From: Flavobacterium enshiense DK69
Lineage (GTDB): Bacteria; Bacteroidota; Bacteroidia; Flavobacteriales; Flavobacteriaceae
NCBI RefSeq assembly: GCF_000498495.1
Contig: NZ_AVCS01000006.1
Span: forward strand, 186,001 to 250,000
Direction of reading: 5' to 3'
Length of the DNA: 64,000 nucleotides
The notes beneath the pieces are model-generated. The model made no database searches and was not told where the DNA came from. It saw only the letters and a program-made list of their open reading frames with translations. The stretch's first letter is position 1. Each line of letters starts with the position of its first letter. The position numbers and the translations under genes are program-made. Below are positions 8,919 to 18,803 of this stretch, in pieces.

Positions 8919-9046
8919 ATTTTATCCATTTTGCATTTAACGAAGGTAATTTGTTGCTGATTAAAGGTTTGTTATCACATGAAAATGTACTTTGTCGAAA
9001 AAAAATGCAGTATATCTGATTTATTTGAGAGGGAAATATAGTCGCC

Positions 9047-9129
9047 ATACATTCGTATCACCATAGCATTAGTAGGTTAAGTTTATGGTAGATTTGGGGC
9101 AAAAAGGGTGGAAGCAATTCCACCTTTTT
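9047..9129 (+). ncRNA. Candidate small structured RNA, copy 2
   Basis: This is the second copy of the element at 8835-8918, with only two base differences in the first 75 bases (at 9058-9059). Those changes shorten the first hairpin to 6 bp. The terminator hairpin (9107-9113 with 9118-9124, GCAA loop) and the long loop are unchanged. Weaker similarity extends about 30 bases upstream of both copies. Between the copies and after the second I see no gene up to sodA. Confidence 0.5.
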
Positions 9130-9156
9130 ATTTTTAGGAAAAATCACAAAAATCCA

Positions 9157-9187
9157 TAAAAAAAGAGAACTAACTAGTTCTCTTTTT
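9157..9187 (-). terminator. Terminator of sodA
   Basis: A palindrome GAGAAC-TAACTA-GTTCTC with flanking A and T runs lies just after the sodA stop codon on the minus strand. In that direction the hairpin is followed by a run of T. The palindrome is symmetric, so it could also stop rightward transcripts. Confidence 0.7.
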
Positions 9188-9212
9188 GATTTATAAAAGT
9201 ATTGCGAAATTA

Positions 9213-9818
9213 TTATTTCGCTGCTGCATATCTTCTTGCAACTTCTGTCCAGTTAATTACGTTGAAGAAAGACTCAATATAATCTGGTCTTCTGTTTTGG
9301 TAGTTTAGGTAATAAGCATGTTCCCAAACGTCCATTCCTAAAATTGGCTGACCGCCGCAAGGAACTCCCGGCATGATTGGGTTGTCTTGGTTTGGCGTAG
9401 AACATACCTCCAATTTACCATCTTTTACACACAACCAAGCCCATCCTGAACCAAAACGGGTTGCTCCGGCTTTAGCAAATTCTGCTTTGAATTGTTCAAA
9501 AGAACCGAAAGCGGTATTGATAGCTTCAGCTAATTCTCCAGTTGGAAGGCCGCCGGCATTTGGCGCCATGATTTCCCAAAACATTGTGTGGTTGTAATGC
9601 CCGCCACCGTTGTTGCGAACAGCCATATTGTTCATGTCAAGATTTTTAAGGATATCCTCAATAGATTTCCCTTCCAAATCTGTACCGGCAATAGCGGTAT
9701 TTAAGTTTGTGATATAAGCGTTGTGGTGTTTTGAATGGTGGATTTCCATTGTTCTTGCATCAATATGAGGCTCTAAGGCGTCATAAGCATATGGTAATTG
9801 TGGTAATTCGAATGCCAT
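9213..9818 (-). CDS. sodA: Superoxide dismutase, Mn/Fe family
   Basis: The 201-residue enzyme converts superoxide to oxygen and hydrogen peroxide in the cytosol. Metal ligands are His27 (MEIHHSKHH), His77 ([11 protein letters not shown]), Asp163 and His167 (DVWEHAYY). The GGG before the second ligand and Gln144 in NQDNP are features of the manganese type rather than the iron type (which has AAQ near the first site), so manganese or cambialistic use is likely. It is transcribed alone, with a -7 box upstream and its own terminator. Confidence 0.94.
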   Translation of the reverse strand: MAFELPQLPYAYDALEPHIDARTMEIHHSKHHNAYITNLNTAIAGTDLEGKSIEDILKNLDMNNMAVRNNGGGHYNHTMFWEIMAPNAGGLPTGELAEAINTAFGSFEQFKAEFAKAGATRFGSGWAWLCVKDGKLEVCSTPNQDNPIMPGVPCGGQPILGMDVWEHAYYLNYQNRRPDYIESFFNVINWTEVARRYAAAK

Positions 9819-9856
9819 GATATTTTTATATTTAAAGATTAATAATTAAATGCATT

Positions 9857-9864
9857 CAAAAATA
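9857..9864 (-). promoter_or_regulatory. -7 promoter box of sodA
   Basis: The minus strand reads TATTTTTG here, an exact TAnnTTTG match, about 40 bases upstream of the sodA start codon. I see no convincing TTG at the usual -33 distance, so the call rests on the -7 box and position alone. Confidence 0.45.
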
Positions 9865-9938
9865 TAAATTTATCTTCGTAAAAGAAAATAGTATTAGGCT
9901 ATTCTTACAGTGTCAAAACCAATTGAAGTCAAAATAAT

Positions 9939-12900
9939 TTGGATAAAAAAGCTTTCACCATTTACGATGCCTCGGCCGGTTCCGGAAAAACCTATACGCT
10001 GGTAAAAGAATATTTAAAAATTCTCATGTTGGCCAACACCAACGATGCCTACAAGAAAATCCTCGCCATCACTTTTACCAATAAAGCGGTGGAGGAAATG
10101 AAATCCCGTATCGTGAGTTCGTTACACGAATTTTCCAAAGACGAACCGAATCCAAAAGCGCAGGATTTTATGAAAGACATAGCCTCGGAAACCAAGCTTT
10201 CTGTGGCAACCATTAAAGACAAATCGAAGGCGATCATCAAAAACATCATTCACAATTATGCGGCTTTTGATATTTCCACTATTGATAAATTTACCCATAA
10301 AGTAATTCGTGCTTTTGCTCATGATTTGAATCTTCCCGTGACATTCGAAGTGTCACTGGAAACTGATTTGCTGTTGCAGGAGGCGGTTGACGCTATTATT
10401 GCCAAAGCGGGCGAAGACGAGTTACTGACCAAGATACTAGTCGATTTTTCCGTTGATAAAACCGATAACGATAAGAGTTGGGATGTAACGCATGAATTGT
10501 TTGATGTGAGCCGACTTTTGGTTAACGAAAACAACCGAAACGAAATCTCGCATTTCCACGAAAAGACTATCGATGAATTTTTAGAGATCCGGGAAAAACT
10601 GGCGGAGGCTATAAAAACACTGGAAAACGAATGTGTGGATTTAGCTGAAGAAGCACTGCAGTTGATAGAAAACAATAGCATTGATAAATCATCTTTTTCA
10701 CGCGGCACATTCCCCAATCATTTGGGCTATATTCAAAATGGTGAATTGAAAAGTTCGCATAAAAAGTTTTTTGAAGCCGAAGATATTCAGGTGAATAAAG
10801 CAGCAAAAGATAAAGCCATAATCGAAAGTATAGCGCCGGAACTGATTGTAATTCTGGCCAAAGTGTATAAAAATTACGAAAAGAAGAATTTCTACGCTGC
10901 TTTTCAGAAAAACATCACGCCCTTATCGCTACTGAACTCGATTGCTCAGGAGCTTGACACAATTCAGAAAGAGAAAAACATTTTGTCGATTTCCGAATTC
11001 AATGCGATTATCCACAACGAAATCCAGAATCAGCCCGCACCTTTTATTTATGAACGGTTGGGGGAACGCTATAAACATTTCTTTATTGATGAATTCCAGG
11101 ATACTTCCGAAATGCAATGGCACAATCTGGTTCCGCTGATAGATAATGCGCTTTCCTCCGAAGATTTGTCCGGTACGCAAGGTTCGTTGATGATTGTGGG
11201 CGATCCGAAACAGTCAATTTACCGTTGGCGTGGCGGTAAAGCCGAACAGTTCATCAGTCTGAGTAAAGATGAAAACCCGTTTTCCAATCCGGATAAAGAA
11301 CTGGTGAGGTTGGGTAAAAATTTTCGGAGTTATTCGGAAGTGATCGAATTCAACAATGCCTTTTTTGCCATGTTGGCCGATGAATTCTCCAATGAGGATT
11401 ATCAGGATTTGTACCGAAATAAAAGCAGTCAGGAAGTCAACAGCAAACAAGGTGGTTATGTGAATATTTCGTTTATTCCAAAAGTGGAAAAAAATGGAGA
11501 TATGTCTGATGAAGAAGCAGACGACAAAGAACAGTTGTATCTGAAAGCGACCTTGGTGACCATTGAAAAAGTGAAGGCAAAAGGATTTCAGTATCGCGAC
11601 ATTGTTTTGCTAACGAGGAAGCGGGCATCGGGCATTGCGCTTGCGAATTATTTAACCGAAAACGATGTTCCGATTCTGTCTTCGGAAACCTTGCTGATCG
11701 ATAATGCCACGGAGGTAAAGCTGATTCTGAACGTGCTGCGTTATCTGAAAAATAACAACGATAAGGAAGCCAAAGCGGCATTCTTATATTTCATCGCCAA
11801 AAACAAGCAAGCCGAATTGCCGATTCATGACTTTATAGAAATCGGGATGGCTAAATCTTCGGAAGAAGCCTTGGAGGATTGGCTGAAGGAGTCCGGTATT
11901 TTCATATCGTTCAAAAACTGCCGTAAAAAGTCATTGTATGAAGCGGTGGAGATTATCGTTTCGACCTTTATCAAGGAGAAGAGCACCGTTTCTTACGTGC
12001 AATATTTCATGGATCTGGTTTTGGAACGTGATGTGCGTACCCAGGCCGGTGTTTCGGATTTTCTTGAGTATTGGGAAAACAATGGTGCCAAGTTCAGTAT
12101 TCCTTCTCCGGAAGGGAACGATGCGGTCAGGATTATGACGATTCATAAATCGAAAGGACTGGAATTTCCTGTGGTGATTTTTCCTTTTGCAGAAGAAGAT
12201 TACGCCCGATCGCCACGAAATAAAATGTGGCTGGAATTGGAAGACGAAACGCTGAATATTCCGAAAGCGCTTGTGGATACCAAAAAGGAGGTGGCTGAAT
12301 ACGGGGAAAACGCCGCGCAGGTATATGAAGAAAGAAGCCAGGAGGAGCTTTTGGATAATATCAATGTGTTGTATGTAGCTTTGACAAGGGCTGAAGAACA
12401 ATTGTATGTTATTTCGAATAAAAATCTCACCAGTAAAGGCGAGCTTACGAACAATATGTCGTCGTATTTTATCAAATACCTTTATTTTAAAGAAGTGTAT
12501 GATGATAATGAAATGGAATTTGAATTTGGTGACAGCAATCGGTTGTCGACAGCCAAAGGAGAAAGGGAAAAGCAGCCTGTGATTGAAATCGTCAATGAGG
12601 TTTTTAATCCGAAAAAAATCAAAATCGCACAAAGGGAAGCCTTGATGTGGGGAACGGATAGGATGAAAGCAATCGAATTCGGAACAGTGGTTCATGAAAT
12701 TTTATCGTTTGTAAGAACCAAAGACGATGTGGAGTTGGCTTTGATGAAAGCAGTCGAAAACGGATTAATCACGGAGAGCCAAAAAACGGAAGTGCGTGAA
12801 ATGGTCGGCCGGATCGTTAATCATCCGGAATTGCAACTGTTTTTTGAAGCAGATAAAAAAGTGTACAATGAACAGAATATTATCAAAAAAGGAACAGCTA

Positions 12901-13091
12901 CAATCAAACCCGACCGTGTTTCTGTAAAAGGGAATAAGGCTTATTTGCTGGATTACAAAACCGGAGCCCATCAGAAAAAATATGAACTCCAATTATCTGA
13001 ATATGAAAGTGCCTTGCAGGAGATGGGTTTTTCTGTTGAGAAAAAAACACTGGTGTATATAGGGGAAAAGTTAGAAGTAGTACATTTGTGA
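9939..13091 (+). CDS. addA: AddA-like UvrD/Rep helicase-nuclease
   Basis: This 1050-residue protein is the helicase-nuclease subunit of a RecBCD/AddAB-type double-strand-break repair complex. Superfamily 1 motifs appear in order: Walker A (SAGSGKT, residues 12-18), Walker B (FFIDEFQDTSEMQW), GDPKQSIYRWRGG, MTIHKSKGLEFPVV and VLYVALTRAEEQLYV. The C-terminal PD-(D/E)xK nuclease is marked by HEILSF, the acidic residues before LLDYKTG and the Lys of that motif. The start is TTG at 9939, since no ATG or GTG in frame precedes the Walker A region. Its likely partner is the AddB-like gene at 15947, separated by kbl and ompA. Confidence 0.88.
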   Translation: MDKKAFTIYDASAGSGKTYTLVKEYLKILMLANTNDAYKKILAITFTNKAVEEMKSRIVSSLHEFSKDEPNPKAQDFMKDIASETKLSVATIKDKSKAIIKNIIHNYAAFDISTIDKFTHKVIRAFAHDLNLPVTFEVSLETDLLLQEAVDAIIAKAGEDELLTKILVDFSVDKTDNDKSWDVTHELFDVSRLLVNENNRNEISHFHEKTIDEFLEIREKLAEAIKTLENECVDLAEEALQLIENNSIDKSSFSRGTFPNHLGYIQNGELKSSHKKFFEAEDIQVNKAAKDKAIIESIAPELIVILAKVYKNYEKKNFYAAFQKNITPLSLLNSIAQELDTIQKEKNILSISEFNAIIHNEIQNQPAPFIYERLGERYKHFFIDEFQDTSEMQWHNLVPLIDNALSSEDLSGTQGSLMIVGDPKQSIYRWRGGKAEQFISLSKDENPFSNPDKELVRLGKNFRSYSEVIEFNNAFFAMLADEFSNEDYQDLYRNKSSQEVNSKQGGYVNISFIPKVEKNGDMSDEEADDKEQLYLKATLVTIEKVKAKGFQYRDIVLLTRKRASGIALANYLTENDVPILSSETLLIDNATEVKLILNVLRYLKNNNDKEAKAAFLYFIAKNKQAELPIHDFIEIGMAKSSEEALEDWLKESGIFISFKNCRKKSLYEAVEIIVSTFIKEKSTVSYVQYFMDLVLERDVRTQAGVSDFLEYWENNGAKFSIPSPEGNDAVRIMTIHKSKGLEFPVVIFPFAEEDYARSPRNKMWLELEDETLNIPKALVDTKKEVAEYGENAAQVYEERSQEELLDNINVLYVALTRAEEQLYVISNKNLTSKGELTNNMSSYFIKYLYFKEVYDDNEMEFEFGDSNRLSTAKGEREKQPVIEIVNEVFNPKKIKIAQREALMWGTDRMKAIEFGTVVHEILSFVRTKDDVELALMKAVENGLITESQKTEVREMVGRIVNHPELQLFFEADKKVYNEQNIIKKGTATIKPDRVSVKGNKAYLLDYKTGAHQKKYELQLSEYESALQEMGFSVEKKTLVYIGEKLEVVHL

Positions 13092-13177
13092 TCTTTGAAA
13101 AAAGGGTCAAAAGTAAAGAAGTAAGAGAGAAGCTTCAAGTAATAAAAATCAAACAATCGAAATAAACATATAACAAC

Positions 13178-14371
13178 ATGTACGGAAAAATTAAAGAGCA
13201 TTTGCAAAACGAACTGAATTCGATTCAGGAAAACGGATTGTATAAGAAAGAGCGCATCATAACGTCGCCTCAAGGTGCGGAAATCAAGATTTCAACCGGC
13301 GAAACGGTTTTGAATTTTTGTGCGAATAACTATTTAGGATTGTCGTCACATCCGGAAGTGGTTCAGGCGGCAAAAGATGCTTTGGATACGCATGGTTTCG
13401 GAATGTCATCGGTGCGTTTCATTTGCGGGACGCAGGATATCCATAAAAACCTGGAAAAAAAGATAGCTGATTTTTACGGAACCGAAGATACGATTTTGTA
13501 TGCTGCAGCTTTTGATGCGAACGGAGGAGTTTTTGAACCTTTGTTGGGTGAGGAAGACTGTATTATTTCTGATAGTTTAAACCATGCTTCCATTATTGAT
13601 GGGGTGCGCTTGTGTAAAGCGGCTCGTTACCGTTATGAAAATAACAACATGGAAGATTTGGAAAAACAGCTGATTCAGGCCAATGCTGAAGGACGTCGTT
13701 TCAAATTGATCGTTACTGACGGTGTGTTCTCGATGGACGGATTAGTAGCTCCATTGGATAAAATCTGTGATCTGGCTGACAAATACGATGCTATGGTAAT
13801 GGTGGATGAGTGTCACGCGGCTGGTTTTATCGGAGCAACCGGAAAAGGAACTCTGGAAGCTAAAGGAGTGATGGGACGTGTGGATATCATCACGGGAACA
13901 CTTGGAAAAGCACTTGGTGGAGCAATGGGAGGTTATACGACCGCTAAAAAGGAAATCATTGAAATTCTGCGTCAGCGTTCCCGTCCGTACTTATTTTCCA
14001 ATTCGTTAGCGCCTTCTATTGTGGGAGCGTCGATTAAAGTTTTTGAGTTGCTGGAAAAGGACACAACTTTACGCGATAAATTGGAGTGGAATACTAACTA
14101 CTTCAAAGACGGAATGAAAAAGGCCGGATTTGATATTATCGATGGTGATTCGGCGATCGTTCCGGTGATGCTGTACGATGCAAAATTGTCTCAGGTAATG
14201 GCGGACGAACTGCTTAAAAAAGGAATTTATGTAATTGGGTTTTTCTTCCCTGTAGTGCCTAAGGATAAAGCCCGAATTCGTGTGCAATTATCTGCTGCTC
14301 ATACACAAGAACATCTTGATAAGGCAATTAACGCATTTACAGAGGTTGGAAAAATGTTAAAAGTGATATAA
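13178..14371 (+). CDS. kbl: Glycine C-acetyltransferase (2-amino-3-ketobutyrate CoA ligase)
   Basis: Kbl splits 2-amino-3-ketobutyrate with CoA into glycine and acetyl-CoA in threonine breakdown. The 397-residue length and motifs are those of the PLP-dependent alpha-oxoamine synthase family: [15 protein letters not shown], the Asp region [14 protein letters not shown], and the PLP lysine in [15 protein letters not shown] near residue 244. Related members (serine palmitoyltransferase, BioF) share the fold, but the N-terminus and substrate-region sequence look like Kbl. No tdh is nearby. Confidence 0.9.
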   Translation: MYGKIKEHLQNELNSIQENGLYKKERIITSPQGAEIKISTGETVLNFCANNYLGLSSHPEVVQAAKDALDTHGFGMSSVRFICGTQDIHKNLEKKIADFYGTEDTILYAAAFDANGGVFEPLLGEEDCIISDSLNHASIIDGVRLCKAARYRYENNNMEDLEKQLIQANAEGRRFKLIVTDGVFSMDGLVAPLDKICDLADKYDAMVMVDECHAAGFIGATGKGTLEAKGVMGRVDIITGTLGKALGGAMGGYTTAKKEIIEILRQRSRPYLFSNSLAPSIVGASIKVFELLEKDTTLRDKLEWNTNYFKDGMKKAGFDIIDGDSAIVPVMLYDAKLSQVMADELLKKGIYVIGFFFPVVPKDKARIRVQLSAAHTQEHLDKAINAFTEVGKMLKVI

Positions 14372-14419
14372 TATATAGCTTTTTTTTAGTAAGAAAATGT
14401 ATTTTTTTTAACAAAACTC

Positions 14420-14450
14420 TTTGTAATTAATAATTAACCTATTATTTTTG
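14420..14450 (+). promoter_or_regulatory. Promoter of ompA (consensus Bacteroidota)
   Basis: TTTG at 14420-14423 and TATTTTTG at 14443-14450 are separated by exactly 19 bases, a full match to the TTTG-N19-TAnnTTTG consensus. Start of transcription is expected about 5 bases later, leaving a leader of about 30 bases before the ATG at 14488. This is the best promoter in the window, as suits an abundant outer membrane protein. Confidence 0.8.
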
Positions 14451-14487
14451 TCCTGATTATAACGTATTGTAATTAAATAAAAAAAGT

Positions 14488-15882
14488 ATGAAACATCTAA
14501 ACAAATTATTTGTTGCTGCTCTTATGTTTGCGGGTTTAAGCTCTCAGGCGCAGGATAGTAACAATCCTTGGGCGATCACATTCGGTGCGAACGCTATGGA
14601 CGGTGGTAGAGTGAGTGCTGCTTCTAAGGTAGAAGATCAGTTCTCTCAGTATTTTAATGCTAAAGATTATTGGAACATTATCCCTTCAATTTCTTATGTT
14701 AACGTATCAAGACTTGTTGGGAACAATATCTCCTTTGGTATTACGGGATCAGTAAACAAAATTGATAAATTTGTTGGAGAGAGACCTACTATTCCTGGAG
14801 ATTATCCGGTAACTAATCCTGGAGATTTGATGTACTACGGAATCGACGGGATTATCAAATACAGCTTCTTAAAAGGTTGGTTTGATCCGTATGTTCACGT
14901 TGGTGGAGGTTATACTTTCATGGGTGATGCTTCTGCAGGTACCGTGAATGGTGGTTTGGGAATAAACTTCTGGTTTACGGACCAAATAGGTTTGTCTTTA
15001 CAATCAACGTATAAGCAATCATTCGACGATACAAGAACTCCTGATTATGATATTGCTTCACACATGCAACACTTCATGGGTATTTCTTTCAAAATCGGTG
15101 GAAAAGATACTGACGGTGACGGAATCTATGATAAAGATGACGCTTGTCCGGAAGTTGCTGGTTTAAAAGAATTCCAAGGATGTCCTGATACTGATGCTGA
15201 CGGAATCGCTGATAAAGATGATTCTTGTCCTGAAGTAGCTGGTCCAAAAGAATTAAACGGTTGTCCTGATACTGACGGGGACGGAATCGCTGATAAAGAC
15301 GATGCTTGTCCTGAGGTAGCTGGTCCTGCTGCAATGAACGGTTGTCCTGATACTGACGGTGACGGTGTTGCTGATAACGTTGATAAATGTGTTGACGTTA
15401 AAGGTCCTGCTGAAAACGCTGGTTGTCCTTGGCCGGATTCTGACAAAGACGGTGTAGCTGATAAAGATGACAAGTGTCCAGATGTAATGGGTACTGTAGC
15501 TAACAACGGATGTCCAGAGTTAAGCGAAGCAGTTATGAAATCATTGAATGACTACGCTAAGACAATCTTGTTTGTAACTAACAAAGCTACATTCCAACAA
15601 AGATCATACGCTGTATTGAAAAACATTACTGCGATCTTGAAAGAATACCCAGATGCTAAATTCTCTATCGAGGGTCACACTGATAGCGATGGTAATGACA
15701 AATACAACATGAAGTTGTCTGAAGACAGAGCTGCTGCGGTTAAAAATTACTTAATCGAAAACGGTATCGCTCCTGAAAGATTGTCATCTAAAGGTTTCGG
15801 TGAAACTAAACCAATCGATTCAAACAAAACTAAAGCTGGTAAAGCTAACAACAGACGTGTAGAAGTTAAATTAGTAAAATAA
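14488..15882 (+). CDS. OmpA-family outer membrane protein with TSP type-3 repeats
   Basis: The 464-residue protein has a signal peptide (residues 1-21, ending SSQAQ), an N-terminal domain to about residue 200 with the alternating pattern of a small beta barrel, five thrombospondin type-3-like calcium-binding repeats (about residues 205-345, each around DxDxDGxxDxxDxCP), and a C-terminal OmpA peptidoglycan-binding domain ([29 protein letters not shown]). It should anchor the outer membrane to peptidoglycan. A consensus promoter precedes it and a strong terminator follows. It separates kbl from the AddB-like gene. Confidence 0.93.
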   Translation: MKHLNKLFVAALMFAGLSSQAQDSNNPWAITFGANAMDGGRVSAASKVEDQFSQYFNAKDYWNIIPSISYVNVSRLVGNNISFGITGSVNKIDKFVGERPTIPGDYPVTNPGDLMYYGIDGIIKYSFLKGWFDPYVHVGGGYTFMGDASAGTVNGGLGINFWFTDQIGLSLQSTYKQSFDDTRTPDYDIASHMQHFMGISFKIGGKDTDGDGIYDKDDACPEVAGLKEFQGCPDTDADGIADKDDSCPEVAGPKELNGCPDTDGDGIADKDDACPEVAGPAAMNGCPDTDGDGVADNVDKCVDVKGPAENAGCPWPDSDKDGVADKDDKCPDVMGTVANNGCPELSEAVMKSLNDYAKTILFVTNKATFQQRSYAVLKNITAILKEYPDAKFSIEGHTDSDGNDKYNMKLSEDRAAAVKNYLIENGIAPERLSSKGFGETKPIDSNKTKAGKANNRRVEVKLVK

Positions 15883-15903
15883 TTTATTTCTTTACAAATA
15901 AGT

Positions 15904-15938
15904 AAAACGCCCCGATTTATCGGGGCGTTTTTTTTATT
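15904..15938 (+). terminator. Terminator of ompA
   Basis: A 12-bp perfect stem (15904-15915 with 15920-15931, loop TTTA) built on CGCCCCG/CGGGGCG is followed by a run of T. It lies 20 bases after the ompA stop codon and just before the next start codon. Confidence 0.92.
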
Positions 15939-15946
15939 TTTATGGC

Positions 15947-18706
15947 ATGACACATTTTTCATTCCTTGATAAAGTAAGCCATGAGATAGTTTCACAATTT
16001 GGGAACCGTCTTTCTGAAATTACCATAATCCTTCCTAACAAGAGGGCACGTGTTTTCCTATTGGAGTCATTAAAGAAGCAGTTGGATCAAACTGTTTTTG
16101 CTCCGGATATAATCAGTATTGAAGATTTTATTCAGGATGTCGCCGGTATCCGAAGTGTTGATTCAATTGAATTGCTTTTTGAGTTTTACGAGGTTTATCG
16201 TTCAGTAACACCATCGGAGAAGCAACAGGAATTCGAGTTGTTTGCCAATTGGGGTAAAACCTTGTTGCAGGATTTCAACGAGATCGACCGCTATTTATTA
16301 AAACCCAATCATGTTTTCTCATATCTGGAAGATATCGAGGTATTGAAACGTTGGGATTTACAGCCGTCACAAACTACGGCGCTAATCGATAACCATCTGG
16401 AGTTTTGGAGCCGACTACCGGAGTATTATGAGACTTTATATCTTCATTTAAAAAATAAAGGGATTGGGTATCAGGGACTGACTTATCGCGAGGCCGTGGA
16501 AAACCTCCACTATTTCTCTGAATCATTGGGAAATAAAAAGCTAATCTTTGCCGGATTCAATGCGCTGAACCAGGCAGAAGAAAAAATCATTCAGCAGTTA
16601 CTGTTCAATGAACAGGCTAAGATTTACTGGGATATTGATGCGGCTTTTTTAAATGATGGGTTGCATGATGCCGGTTTGTTCATTCGCAGGTTCAAAAAGG
16701 AATGGAAGCAGTTTGTCAATCAGCCGTTCGAATGGATTACTACCGAATTCAGTCAGAAGAAGAACATTCAAATCATCGGTACACCGAAAACTATCGGTCA
16801 GGCAAAAATTGCTGGTAAGATTATTGAAGGAATTCAGGCAAAAGGTGAAAGTCTGGACAAAACCGCACTTGTTTTGGGTGAGGAAAACTTGTTACTGCCG
16901 GCTTTATATGCACTTCCCAATACTGTGGAAAGTCTTAATATTACCATGGGATATGGCAGTAAGAACAACCCAGCGCAAATTCTAATCAGCAAATTGTTTA
17001 AGCTGCATGCTAATGCACTGCAGCGTAGTGGGACGAGTTATACGTTTTACTACAAGGAAGTTTTGGATATACTCACCCATCCGTTGGTGGAGCCTTACAG
17101 TAGTGCTTCCGGTGTAATTCGGATTATCAACCAAAATAATATTACATTTCTTTCGCAGAAGAAATTTCTTGAGCTTAATCAGAATACATCCGAATTGTTT
17201 CAATTGTTATTTGAACGTTGGGATAATGATATTGTCACGGTTCTAAATCGATTGTCCTCCATAATTTTGAGTATAAAATCGTTTTTGGGGAATGATACCG
17301 AAGAAGAAAAGGTAACTAAAGCGTTCCTGTATTCGATTTTCAAAACCATTAATAAACTGATTAACTATCAGGAGAAATACGGTCAAATCGATTCGGTAGC
17401 GATGCTTCATTCCATTTACAAGCAGATTATTGATCTGGCAGAAGTTTCCTTTGAAGGGGAACCGCTTTCAGGACTTCAGATTATGGGAGTATTGGAAAGC
17501 CGTGTTTTGGATTTCGACAATGTGATTATCACATCTATGAATGAAGGTGTATTTCCGGCGGGAAAATCGACGAATTCCTTTATTCCGTATGATGTGAAAC
17601 GCGAATTGGGATTGCCAACCTATAAAGAAAAGGACGCCATTTACTGTTATCACTTCTATCATCTGTTGTTGCGCGCCAAGAATGTATATCTGTTGTACAA
17701 TACGGAAAGTGAAGGTCTGGATGCGGGAGAGAAAAGCCGTTTTATCACGCAACTTGAAATCGAAAGACAACCGAATCATTCTATTACGCATCAGATTTAT
17801 AATGCCTATTTGCCGGAGAAAGCCTATGAGCCAATCGTGGTCCCGAAATCAGAACGCGTTATGGAACGACTGAAGGAAATTGCCACCGGTAAAGGTTTTT
17901 CGCCTTCGGGTTTGACGAGTTACATTCGCAATCCGATTCAATTTTACAATCAGCGCGTCTTACGGATTTCGGAAGTGGAAGAAGTGGAAGAGAACATAGC
18001 TTTGAACACTCTTGGGACTATCATTCACGGGGCGTTGGAGGAATTGTATACGCCGTTTCTGAATCGTTTTCTGTCGGTTGAAATCATAAACGAAATGCTT
18101 TCTAAAGCAAATGCTGAAGTCGAAAAACAATTCCGTGAAGTGTATAAGGAAGGTGAAATCAAGAAAGGGAAAAACCTGCTGGCCTTTGAGGTGGCCAAGC
18201 GAAATGTCTTCAATTTTTTAAATGATGAAAAGAAATTGATAGAAGCAGGCGATGCGGTTAAAGTACTGGCATTGGAAACATCTTTGGGACGGACTTTGGA
18301 AGACTCCCGTCTGCCATATCCTGTAAAAATTGCAGGAAATGTCGACAGGATCGAACAGCGCAATGGGAAAATCAGAATTATCGATTACAAAACCGGTAAA
18401 GTCGAATTGCGAAACGTTCAGTTGAAAGAATGGGGAGGACTGACTTCCGATATCAAAAATGATAAAATCATTCAGCTGCTGTGTTATGCTTTTATGTATG
18501 AGGAACAAAAGAACGGTATGGAAATGGAAGCAGGGATTATTTCGTTCAAAAATATGAAAGCTGGTTTTCTGCCTTTTGCAGTCAAAGAAGATAAAAATAC
18601 AGATGAAATAATTAGTGGCGAAGTTTTAGAGGCTTTTACAGCTGAAGTAATTGTTTTGATAAATGAGATTTTAAACGCGGAGGTTCCTTTTGAAGAAAAG
18701 GTTTAA
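15947..18706 (+). CDS. addB: AddB-like PD-(D/E)xK nuclease/helicase-like protein
   Basis: This 919-residue protein resembles AddB/RecC-like subunits that pair with AddA. The N-terminus (ITIILPNKRARVFLLESL) has the inactive helicase form without a Walker A. A motif-like stretch VIITSMNEGVFPAGKS appears mid-protein, and the C-terminal RecB-type nuclease is marked by GTIIHGALEELY and IRIIDYKTGKVE. The four cysteines that bind an iron-sulfur cluster in B. subtilis AddB are absent: the usual CPF position reads RNPIQFY. With the AddA-like protein at 9939 it probably forms the double-strand-break processing complex. Confidence 0.8.
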   Translation: MTHFSFLDKVSHEIVSQFGNRLSEITIILPNKRARVFLLESLKKQLDQTVFAPDIISIEDFIQDVAGIRSVDSIELLFEFYEVYRSVTPSEKQQEFELFANWGKTLLQDFNEIDRYLLKPNHVFSYLEDIEVLKRWDLQPSQTTALIDNHLEFWSRLPEYYETLYLHLKNKGIGYQGLTYREAVENLHYFSESLGNKKLIFAGFNALNQAEEKIIQQLLFNEQAKIYWDIDAAFLNDGLHDAGLFIRRFKKEWKQFVNQPFEWITTEFSQKKNIQIIGTPKTIGQAKIAGKIIEGIQAKGESLDKTALVLGEENLLLPALYALPNTVESLNITMGYGSKNNPAQILISKLFKLHANALQRSGTSYTFYYKEVLDILTHPLVEPYSSASGVIRIINQNNITFLSQKKFLELNQNTSELFQLLFERWDNDIVTVLNRLSSIILSIKSFLGNDTEEEKVTKAFLYSIFKTINKLINYQEKYGQIDSVAMLHSIYKQIIDLAEVSFEGEPLSGLQIMGVLESRVLDFDNVIITSMNEGVFPAGKSTNSFIPYDVKRELGLPTYKEKDAIYCYHFYHLLLRAKNVYLLYNTESEGLDAGEKSRFITQLEIERQPNHSITHQIYNAYLPEKAYEPIVVPKSERVMERLKEIATGKGFSPSGLTSYIRNPIQFYNQRVLRISEVEEVEENIALNTLGTIIHGALEELYTPFLNRFLSVEIINEMLSKANAEVEKQFREVYKEGEIKKGKNLLAFEVAKRNVFNFLNDEKKLIEAGDAVKVLALETSLGRTLEDSRLPYPVKIAGNVDRIEQRNGKIRIIDYKTGKVELRNVQLKEWGGLTSDIKNDKIIQLLCYAFMYEEQKNGMEMEAGIISFKNMKAGFLPFAVKEDKNTDEIISGEVLEAFTAEVIVLINEILNAEVPFEEKV

Positions 18707-18803
18707 CATTTTATTGTAATTTTCCTACACGTTTTTTTATTTCTTTACGGCGTATAAAATGTAAGTTAATTATTTAAAATTGCTGTTAATCCGCTACGCA
18801 TTT

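Larger units (their letters stand above)
8835..9129 (+). repeat. Tandem duplication, unit spacing 212 bp
   Basis: Two direct repeats of about 84 bases, 8835-8918 and 9047-9129, lie in the 453-base space between purF and sodA. The 128 bases between them are unrelated to the repeat except for weak similarity just before each copy. The high identity suggests recent duplication or strong constraint. Confidence 0.85.

Noticed and set aside
11931..12695. 254-residue leftward frame inside the AddA-like gene
   Set aside because: It lies wholly within a well-supported helicase-nuclease gene on the other strand, has a His/Phe/Arg-rich composition with no motif, and is a shadow of that gene's codon pattern.
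15089..15506. Repetitive leftward frames and DNA-level repeats inside the OmpA-family gene
   Set aside because: They are explained by the five TSP type-3 repeats of the encoded protein; the Gln/Arg- and Ser-rich antisense frames are shadows.
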